Source: Eriocheir sinensis (taxonomy: Eukaryota > Arthropoda > Malacostraca > Decapoda > Varunidae). Taken from it: a DNA stretch of 64,000 nt. Where the stretch lies: positions 15,311,929-15,375,928 of the forward strand of contig NC_066509.1 of NCBI RefSeq assembly GCF_024679095.1. Reading direction: 5' to 3'. Below, piece after piece: positions 1-64,000 of this stretch. Position 1 is the stretch's first letter. Each line of letters starts with the position of its first letter. Below the pieces are notes generated by a model that was not told where the DNA came from, made no database searches, and saw only the letters and a program-made list of their open reading frames with translations. The position numbers and the translations under genes are program-made.

Positions 1-175
1 GGAGGACTGGAAGGGAGTGGATGGTTCTGCTGCTGGGGCTGAGTGGAGAGACAAATGGACGAGTGATTGAGGCGGTGAGAGTTCCTGGAGACCATGTGGC
101 GTGCAAGATGTAGGGAATGATACCTTGCCCTGAGTAAAACATAGTCTTTCCACATGTTTTTGTTTTCTTTCACAG

Positions 176-293
176 GAGCTGCCGATACAAAGGCCTGGCT
201 GGGGAGAAATCCCAAGCCACCTGTGACATCAGGATCAAGATCAAGATCGAGGAGGGACGGTGGCCGATGCAGGTGAAGAACAAATTTAAATAA
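176..293 (+). CDS. Possible terminal exon of an unidentified plus-strand gene
   Basis: A pyrimidine-rich acceptor (TTCTTTCACAG) at 165-175 is followed by an open phase-2 reading: SCRYKGLAGEKSQATCDIRI, then KIKIEEGRWPMQVKNKFK and stop TAA 291-293. An AATAAA and a GT-rich tract follow at once. The composition changes sharply from coding-like to AT-rich after the stop. I do not recognise the protein. It would converge on srGAP tail to tail. An exon at 1-74 ending at GCG|GTGAGA is open but out of phase, so the previous exon probably lies outside the window. Confidence 0.5.
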
Positions 294-294
294 A
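289..294 (+). terminator. AATAAA polyadenylation signal overlapping the stop codon
   Basis: AATAAA overlaps the TAA stop of the 176-293 exon and is followed by GTGTGTTTTTGTTGTTTCCG, a typical GU-rich downstream element. If used, the 3' UTR would be only about 20 nt. Confidence 0.45.
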
Positions 295-395
295 ATGAGA
301 ACGTGTGTTTTTGTTGTTTCCGTGACCTACTAATGTATTAATAATTTTTTTTAAGGTTAGAGAAACAAAATCCCCAAAATAGGCAGACTTTCCCA

Positions 396-525
396 GTGTC
401 CAGGAACGTAACTCCCCCCTATTACCATTGTTTCCTATGGGTAAATTATGTTTAAATAATGCGATTTTAAATAACGCGACATCTCCAGGAACGTAACCCT
501 TGCATTAATCGAGAGGTGACTGTAC
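396..525 (-). mobile_element. Tigger/pogo-type MITE end, partial
   Basis: The sequence CAGGAACGTAACCCTTGCAT...GGTGACTGTA is a terminal repeat of the type CAGTCACC...GGGTTACGTTCC that ends Tigger-like elements, with TA at the border. AGGAACGTAAC occurs twice (about 400 and 484). The other end is not identifiable. Confidence 0.45.
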
Positions 526-679
526 CTTTAAAGGTAGCGTGCGTGACGCCGAGGGTAAGAAGACATGACCAGTACATGTCAAAGCAGCGCGAAACTCTGG
601 GTGATAATGTGCAAAAGTCGGGATGGTAAGAATTTAGGACTAACCGCGAAAATTGGATTGCGTGAAACTTGAGAGGGTA

Positions 680-812
<133 letters not shown>

Positions 813-816
813 CATA

Positions 817-2302
<1,486 letters not shown>

Positions 2303-2343
2303 CCGCTCAGGAAGAGTGAAAAAGGACGTTAAACGAAATTATG

Positions 2344-2345
<2 letters not shown>

Positions 2346-2397
<52 letters not shown>

Positions 2398-2404
2398 TAT
2401 AGAT

Positions 2405-2459
<55 letters not shown>

Positions 2460-2508
2460 TAGATAGATAGATAGATAGATAGATACACACACACACACAC
2501 ACACACAA
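2346..2508. repeat. Compound microsatellite (TA)n(GATA)n(CA)n
   Basis: TA to about 2395, GATA tetranucleotides to 2485 and CA to 2508, showing stepwise change of motif. Confidence 0.95.
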
Positions 2509-3050
2509 ACAAACTGATTGACAGAAATGATGTGGAAAATAATCACTCAAAAGATTACCCTGAACTTTACAGAGGCAACAACTTGCAGGTGACTGAGGCC
2601 ACTTGATCTACTACCTATGAAAAATGTGGAGCATCTGGTTTTCCCAGTGGTCACCCATCTGAGTACTAACCAGACCGAATGTTGGGAAACTTCGCTGAAT
2701 GGACGAGAGGCAGATCTTTCATCGTGGTATGGTCGTGGACCACTTTCATTCTCTCCAATCATATTTTCTACTATATTCAGCCAAGCATCAATCCAGATGC
2801 AAAACTCCCTCCTGTACACAAAGTAATTTAAAAGGCTGAATGAGTGTATATGTATATATACTACGTATGATTGCCCCATAGCTGATTATATCTATTCCTT
2901 CTAAAAGATGTAACAAAGGTGTATTAAGTTTATATCTCTGACCAATCTAATTTCCTGTACCATTACTGTTTCCTAAAACACACACACATACACACACATG
3001 AACGCACACATGCATGCACACACAGCTCAGTTCCTGCATATCACATTTAT

Positions 3051-3052
<2 letters not shown>

Positions 3053-3087
<35 letters not shown>
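3053..3087. repeat. (CA)n microsatellite
   Basis: A CA run preceded by imperfect CA-rich sequence from 2977. Confidence 0.9.
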
Positions 3088-3383
3088 ACTATAAACTGTA
3101 AATACTTCATTTTTCAATTTCCCATCTGATAATATTAATCAATAAGTCTGACCATTTATGTAATCTATTATATCCTCTGTATTTTTGAAAACCCATGAAA
3201 TTTGCCCTGAAAAGTTATATAAGCATCCAATTCTGCATCATTAGAGTTCCTCTTCTGCCTCTTCTAAGGTATATACATGGTTCACTGATGTAACATAATC
3301 TTGAATTGAAACAAACAATCAGCCACTGTTGTTTCCTGTCTATGTACTACTACAACATTAAGGCAGCCATAAGAGGCATTTTC

Positions 3384-5288
3384 ATTTATTATTTGAAAAT
3401 CTTTATTACTAATGTTTTATTCAGCAGGAATTTCTAAGCCACAGATCGGTTTCTCATACTGAAACACTTAAGTTTGTCTTGTTCCAACCTTTTCCATGAC
3501 AATTCCTATTTTTTCTTCCATCAAAAAAATATCAATGTTTCCATCAAAGCTGCCTCAAACACCCATGCCTCAAAGAGTTTCATTCAATCCACACAGTCAA
3601 CACTAAAGACACAAAGTCTAAATAAGAACCTGAGCAAGAACCTGGTATGTGATCTTTTAAGCAAATTTGCTAAGCATGAGAAATTAAATAAAAAAAATTT
3701 TGGGCATTACTTAGGATTTTCTTAATAAATGCCTTATTATGCTGAAGTTATGGACAAGAAGCAGTATACAAGTTATAGATATCACTTTCTTAATTTAATG
3801 AGCTTGATTCACTATATTCAACAATAATAAAGATATCTTTGAACTAGAGAGAATTCTTATTCTAAAGTTTTAAAGGACTGATTTTCATAAAATATGTAAA
3901 AACACTCATCTAACATGGAGGGGAGGGGGAATGCATAATCAAGAAACATTACCACATTCAATATGGTAGTACAAGTCAGGAGAGCAAGAGAATAAGGAGG
4001 CGTAGTTTGGGGGGAAAGGGGTGGGATAACTAGAGATAATATATACGTATATTTAAGTACTGCAGTAAAGTTTTTGCATAACTGTAAACAATCATATAGA
4101 TGGATTTATGGACACTAATTTGGTGAGTGGTGATACAAGGGAGTGTGGAGGGCTGTGGTATCTTGCCAAGCATATGCTGGGTGACAAAAACTAGTTTGCT
4201 AAACAGTGATAGGCAAACAGTCAATAAATAATGATAAGGCACTTCAGTAAACAAATGCCCAGATAACACACTTTTAAAAGTTCAGATCAAGAATAAGAGG
4301 AGTATGATGCTGCAGCTACAGGAGCAGTGTGGACAGGCTTGACATGCAGGCTTCACAGGAGGTAGGCTTATACTGTACACAGTTTGGGCTCACTCCAATA
4401 ACATAATGGAACAACCTGCGATAGTCACCCTTGTACAGGACAAGAGCAAAGGCTTTCTCCACTAGTCTCAAAAGCAGAATGCTAGCCTTGGTGAAGTATC
4501 TCAAGGAGGAAACTGCAGAACTGACTTTGATATTACATTTTTTCCTGCTTGAATCACAAGAACAATAGTCAGCCTCACTGACAGTAACTGACCTTTGTTA
4601 TTTTGAATGATATAATAATCTGTAAATACCAAAGAATGTTCTGGCCATAACAAATAAGGTTGACATATCGCAGATTACATCACCTTGACTTTCTCCTGCC
4701 AATATAGCCAAATTTTAAAATTTTGCTTCTGCTGCACATAGGTGTAAATCAAGAATAAATTAGAAAAAAATATATAGGACAGCTCTTTCCAATTATTCTG
4801 GTAAAATAAAAGTAATAAAAAATAGGAAACTTACTTCTCATAATAATTACAAAGTTATTGGATAAAAATTTTAATTATTATGATTGAAAAAAAAAATAAT
4901 AATATGGATATAATCCCTAGAAAATCAACAATTATAGCAAACAAGATTAGTAAATTCTCATAAACTTTAAGCTTTATAATATAGCAATGCTACCTAAGTA
5001 GTAACTGTTGTTTTCCCTTCCCAAAAATGTGGGGTGGTAGTTTTTCTCCTTGGCAAGAGTGAATGAATTTTAGAGGACTATGATGGTCCATGACATGCCT
5101 TGGAGCACTATGCTGTAAGAATATGAATGTCTGCAAAAAATTTTTTTACTCGGGACTGTGACTCCCTTATTATTATATGTATATATATATACATATATAT
5201 ATACCATGATTCATCTATTTCACCTGACAATTGAACTAAATTAAAAATAATAACCCAAAGAACTCAAGAAAACTGCCCAACACACCAA
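3384..5288 (-). other. Probable srGAP 3' UTR and 3' flank
   Basis: No coding homology is seen after the stop. On the minus strand a cluster of AATAAA hexamers reads at about 3384-3421 (TTTATT on the plus strand, three times), a plausible polyadenylation region. Segment 4310-4510 is less AT-rich than the rest and could be conserved UTR. The 3' end is inference; the region could include one more small exon. Confidence 0.35.
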
Positions 5289-60113
<54,825 letters not shown>

Positions 60114-60540
60114 GGTGCCCTGGGGGAGGCTCCTTGCTGCCCCTCGCCCGCACCGACACTCTCCCTACACCGCTGCCATCCCGCCGCCACTCACTGTCTG
60201 ACTGTCAGTCTGCGTCGCGCCGCCCGGAGGGACTTTCTCCTCGGGGCGCCAAGACGCGTCGCCACTCCGCCTCACCACAGGGTCACCTGGTCACGAAACC
60301 ACAATGGCGGGTGATCGCTGGTGACCTGACCCCGCCGCCAGCCCAGTTTTTACAAAGTTTCACACGCGGGTCACCGGCGAACACCAGAAACAATGGACGT
60401 CCACGACCCCGGCAGGAGGTGACGGCCGCTGGGCTACGCCGCGTCAGCACCAACACAGCAACAACGCAAACCCCTTACTTAGCACTACAGCAACAATAAT
60501 ATGCTATTCACTTAGGCACCGTCTCGATTTTCTTTCCATA
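60114..60540 (-). promoter_or_regulatory. GC/CpG-rich srGAP 5' UTR and probable promoter
   Basis: Upstream of the start codon the sequence is clearly GC- and CpG-rich in an otherwise AT-rich window, and no TATA box is evident near the start. On the minus strand CCGCCATTGTGG at about 60300-60311 resembles a YY1-type core-promoter motif. The role is inferred from position and composition only. Confidence 0.5.
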
Positions 60541-60767
60541 TTCCAACACGCCACTTATCTGAGGACATGCACCACACTGTTGCCAACGCCGTGAGACAAC
60601 TGAGACTGGTAATGTTTGTGGAGTAACTGACTCCCCCCCCCCTCCCCTTTCCCCAACTCACCGATGCGAAGCTGAAGTAGAGGAAGAGGAAGAGGGAGAA
60701 AAAAAAAAGAATTTGGGGAAGGAGTTCAAAATGGAAGCTTTCACAACAATAAACTTGTGACAAACAA

Positions 60768-60772
<5 letters not shown>

Positions 60773-60816
<44 letters not shown>
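60773..60816. repeat. (GA)n microsatellite
   Basis: GA array. Confidence 0.95.
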
Positions 60817-60821
<5 letters not shown>

Positions 60822-61086
60822 AAACTAAGCTGCTTATGATATTTATGACGGAGGGAAGAAGGGGGAGAGAAGTGGAGGAGACACAAGCAAGGATGGAGGT
60901 AAGATCTGTAATGGACTGGTGTGGAGTGGAGGCAAGGCGAGTGGAGGGGAAGGATGGGAAGCGAGGATGATGGAAGTGGAGAAAGAGGAAAGGGAAGTGA
61001 AGGGAGGGGAGGAAGAGGGGAGTCAATCAAAAGACGTGACGTAGGTTGGGGCTTCCACCTCCCTCTCCTCGACGCTGTCACGCCCC

Positions 61087-61090
<4 letters not shown>

Positions 61091-61136
<46 letters not shown>
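61091..61136. repeat. (CT)n microsatellite
   Basis: CT array; 66 bp downstream the (GA)n array at 61203 is its complement. Confidence 0.95.
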
Positions 61137-61139
<3 letters not shown>

Positions 61140-61197
61140 CGCTCCTCTTCACTCAAGTTTATTTTTCTTAATTTTACACTCCTAATGAGAGCGAGAA

Positions 61198-61202
<5 letters not shown>

Positions 61203-61248
<46 letters not shown>
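61203..61248. repeat. (GA)n microsatellite
   Basis: GA array. Confidence 0.95.
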
Positions 61249-61249
<1 letters not shown>

Positions 61250-61319
61250 GATGACTCACGACTGCTTAAAAAGATAAATTACACTATGACGCACGCAAGC
61301 AAGCACCTTCAAGCGAACG

Positions 61320-61321
<2 letters not shown>

Positions 61322-61383
<62 letters not shown>
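61322..61383. repeat. (CA)n microsatellite
   Basis: CA array. Confidence 0.95.
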
Positions 61384-61386
<3 letters not shown>

Positions 61387-61486
61387 CACACCACAAGCAC
61401 CGACAGACAGACAGTTATAACTCATGTACTTCAGCTCAAAAATGCAAGTGTTAAGCCCACAACTTAGAGCAAATAAGCACCAGACA

Positions 61487-61490
<4 letters not shown>

Positions 61491-61538
<48 letters not shown>
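61491..61538. repeat. (CT)n microsatellite
   Basis: CT array. Confidence 0.95.
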
Positions 61539-61541
<3 letters not shown>

Positions 61542-61634
61542 CCATCCCCTTCCTTCTTTCTTCTCTCCTTACCTTCCTATCTATCATTCCTCTTTCCCTT
61601 ATTCACTTCTTTCTCGTACTTTCTTTCACACCCA

Positions 61635-61638
<4 letters not shown>

Positions 61639-61680
<42 letters not shown>
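61639..61680. repeat. (CT)n microsatellite
   Basis: CT array. Confidence 0.95.
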
Positions 61681-61683
<3 letters not shown>

Positions 61684-62042
61684 GTCTAGCCTTCTCGCTT
61701 TCCTCTACCCCTTTCCGTAACCTTATGCTCAGCGGGGTACAAAAACAGTGACTGGCGCCGTCGTGACATGGAGGAGCATCATCATTATCATTACCCTAGT
61801 CCCCCGTTGCTACCCGAGACGGTCATATGCAGACGAGATCAAATTGTATGGCGGGAGATGAAGAAACCGCCCGGGACACTACTTCTGTTTGGGTTCCCCT
61901 TCAAAATTGGCAGTGTTTACGGTTGTTTTCTTTGGTGTCTCGCCCCCTTTGCACCCCCTCCTCCTCCTCCTCCTCCCATGCAGCCAGAGAGAGGACTTGG
62001 TGATGGGAATTCCAGACGAGACGTTGTAGTATGGTTGGTTAA

Positions 62043-62063
62043 CACACACACACACACACACAC
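62043..62063. repeat. (CA)n microsatellite
   Basis: Short CA array. Confidence 0.9.
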
Positions 62064-62493
62064 TTTCTATTCTCCCAACTTGATTAAAAGCAATGCAAGA
62101 AACACCGGCATCAGAGAAAAAGTATATACCGTTTCTCCTTCCCCAATCACATAGCCCCCCTCCCCCCTCCCTCCCTTCAACGGAACAACACTCCACCAAC
62201 GAATTCACCCCACCCGCCCACGATTCCACCCTCTTCCACCCCTCAACAGGTTTGGTGGGTTTGAGAAGCGTGATGTGAGGTGGTCAGGTCACAAAAGGTC
62301 ACTAACGCCTTGCCCAACGTCCCTCAGACCAAGACGGTACCGCCTCACCCCCCCTCGAGATAACTTCAAGGCGTCCTGCGCGCCCGACAAGAAAGAGAAG
62401 CATTAATTATGCATACGTCAGATAATGGAAAGCTGTGACGTTACATAATTTGGCTTGGTTAGAGTATACTTTAGCAGGGAATGACAATGTAGG

Positions 62494-62516
62494 GAGGAGG
62501 AGGAGGAGGAGGAGGT
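62494..62516. repeat. (GGA)n trinucleotide repeat
   Basis: About seven GGA units. Confidence 0.9.
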
Positions 62517-62597
62517 AGGTGACGCATATGCAGGTGTAGTACATAGCAGACAGATGGGCGAACATTATGGGTTCGTTCGTACTTAATAAAAATAAAG

Positions 62598-62602
<5 letters not shown>

Positions 62603-62644
<42 letters not shown>
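62603..62644. repeat. (CT)n microsatellite
   Basis: CT array. Confidence 0.95.
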
Positions 62645-62648
<4 letters not shown>

Positions 62649-63083
62649 CGGATGGCTCTATATGACACATCGAGCATTGACGTCAACGAATCGTTTTTTC
62701 TTACAGAATTTCTTACTTTCGGCGATAATTAACATAATTGTTCCCACAAATGGGTGAATCAAGATGAATTATGACAGCCTACGTACGTACCATAGGAAAA
62801 AAAACGGTGTGTGTGTGTCCAAAAATAACATATGAAACCAATTAAATTATATATTTTAGAGTATCTACTGTAGAAGCAAAGTGTTACAGGCATCTTTTCT
62901 TTACTTTTATCTTGGTTCATCCTTGGTCGGACTCCCTTACCGTGAAAAAATATGAACTTCCACGATGAAAAAAATAACATGCGCGCGCCTTCGTAATGGT
63001 TAATGCATAGTCATCGATCCTTTTCTGCGCGTTTCACCTCACAGCATCGGAAACCTGAGAAGCTTGATATGACCGCAACGATG

Positions 63084-63090
<7 letters not shown>

Positions 63091-63130
<40 letters not shown>

Positions 63131-63196
63131 TAAGGAAGAAGCTAATCTGATTAATACTACACACATCCCGGTCTACTTAGCAGTCAATCAACAGGT

Positions 63197-63263
<67 letters not shown>
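63091..63263. repeat. Two (GA)n microsatellites
   Basis: GA 63091-63125 and GA 63200-63263 separated by unique sequence. Confidence 0.95.
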
Positions 63264-63269
<6 letters not shown>

Positions 63270-63407
63270 TAGTAACTAAGAGTGGAGCGCTCAAAGGTTA
63301 AACAAATGTAAAGGTAGACTGGAACGTATTAGATGAAGTCCACAGGTGTGATCAGCGGCAGATTACAGGTAATTTGCATGACATTAGTGGGAAGGAGTGA
63401 ACCCGCG

Positions 63408-63410
<3 letters not shown>

Positions 63411-63465
<55 letters not shown>
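63411..63465. repeat. (GT)n microsatellite
   Basis: GT array followed by a purine-rich stretch to about 63660. Confidence 0.95.
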
Positions 63466-63467
<2 letters not shown>

Positions 63468-63805
63468 CGAGAAGGGGAGGGAGGGAGAGAGGGATAATAA
63501 GGTTGAGGTGAATGAGCAAGGATAAAGAGCAATAACAGTAGAGGAGAAGGAGGAGGAGGAGGAAATAAATAAAAAAAAAATGAAAATGGGCAACGATGAC
63601 GATAATAACGACAACGGGAAGAATAGAGAGGAAATGGAAGAAGAGGAGGAGGAGGAAGTGAGAGCTCAAAGGGTAAGGGAAGGCTCAGGAAGCTCGCTCC
63701 CCTTCCCTTCCTCAGGACACATCCGACCTCCTCCTCCTGCACATCTACTCGTTAACTCACTGGTAATTCTTTGTTCTCTCCACTCATTACTTATTAAGAT
63801 GAATA

Positions 63806-63808
<3 letters not shown>

Positions 63809-63863
<55 letters not shown>
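63809..63863. repeat. (GA)n microsatellite
   Basis: GA array near the window end. Confidence 0.95.
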
Positions 63864-63867
<4 letters not shown>

Positions 63868-64000
63868 TCCCTGGCTTCTAAACATGACTGAATCGCCTGT
63901 CAGAGAATTTGACTGATCGGTAGTCTAGCTTCAAGGTCAGCTGTGTTCTCTATGAGGTCCGTCTCTTAAGAGGTTTTTGTGTTGTGTTTTTCAGTGGCTT

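Larger units (their letters stand above)
60541..64000. other. 5' flank of srGAP, microsatellite-rich, no recognised gene
   Basis: No frame here shows a known domain. Proline- and serine-rich open frames come from CT, CCT and CA repeats. Unique sequence between arrays is GC-neutral to moderately GC-rich. Distal regulatory elements may exist but cannot be identified from sequence alone. Confidence 0.6.

Noticed and set aside
1..74. Open frame ending at GCG|GTGAGA as the exon before 176
   Set aside because: Joining it to the 176 exon gives the wrong phase and a stop soon after.
4316..4504. 62-residue minus frame downstream of the srGAP stop
   Set aside because: It has no acceptor linked to exon 17 in phase and no homology; treated as 3' UTR.

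Overview
This is animal genomic DNA, most likely from a crustacean of the decapod type. The signs are long (TA)n, (GA)n and (CA)n arrays every 1-2 kb, AT-rich introns with GT-AG splice sites, many nested TIR transposons and LINE/SINE debris, and no operon-like packing. The species assignment is inference from genome texture only.

The backbone is one gene on the minus strand that spans about 55 kb (60113 down to 5289). I assembled it exon by exon: 17 coding exons, all splice phases agree, and the product is 978 aa. It is a SLIT-ROBO Rho GTPase-activating protein (srGAP). In order it has a short Gly/Pro-rich N-terminus, an F-BAR domain (exons 1-7), a linker, a RhoGAP domain with the arginine finger (exons 9-13), an in-frame 45-nt microexon, an SH3 domain (exon 15) and a Ser/Pro-rich tail. 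srGAPs bind curved membranes as F-BAR dimers and stimulate GTP hydrolysis by Rac/Cdc42/Rho during axon guidance and cell-shape change. The GC-rich segment around 59.7-60.5 kb holds exon 1 and the probable promoter. Positions 60.5-64 kb are upstream DNA rich in microsatellites with no gene that I recognise. A terminal exon of an unidentified plus-strand gene may end at 293, giving a tail-to-tail arrangement.

The introns are a layered archive of mobile elements. Several can be delimited to the base by target-site duplications. (1) A 2.4-kb hAT element (8039-10477, TSD GCTTATAC) contains a TTAA-flanked element, itself split by a LINE 3' end, and a pogo/Tigger-like MITE. (2) A second hAT element lies at 51912-52885 (TSD CAAGCAGC). 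(3) A series of TA-flanked Tigger/pogo-like elements lies at 817, 1167, 9538, 11163, 19033, 22948, 29920 and 34321. (4) A compound inverted repeat of about 4.5 kb in intron 2 (39.16-43.63 kb) contains a 1.07-kb palindrome, a 0.24-kb palindrome, a Tc1/mariner transposase relic and a MITE whose empty site survives in the other arm. (5) An inverted-repeat element at 27784-28163 has a tRNA-like Pol III head at each end. (6) Broken non-LTR retrotransposons lie at 7.4, 8.5, 16-17, 18.4, 22-25.6, 27.7-28.5 and 31.4-36 kb.

Intron 1 (44.7-59.9 kb) is mostly simple repeats and local duplications: an 85-bp minisatellite at 55.95-56.65 kb, a 237-bp segment present twice 2.9 kb apart, a 170-bp tandem duplication and a long purine-rich tract. 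I found no prokaryotic genes, CRISPR arrays, rRNA or intact tRNA.
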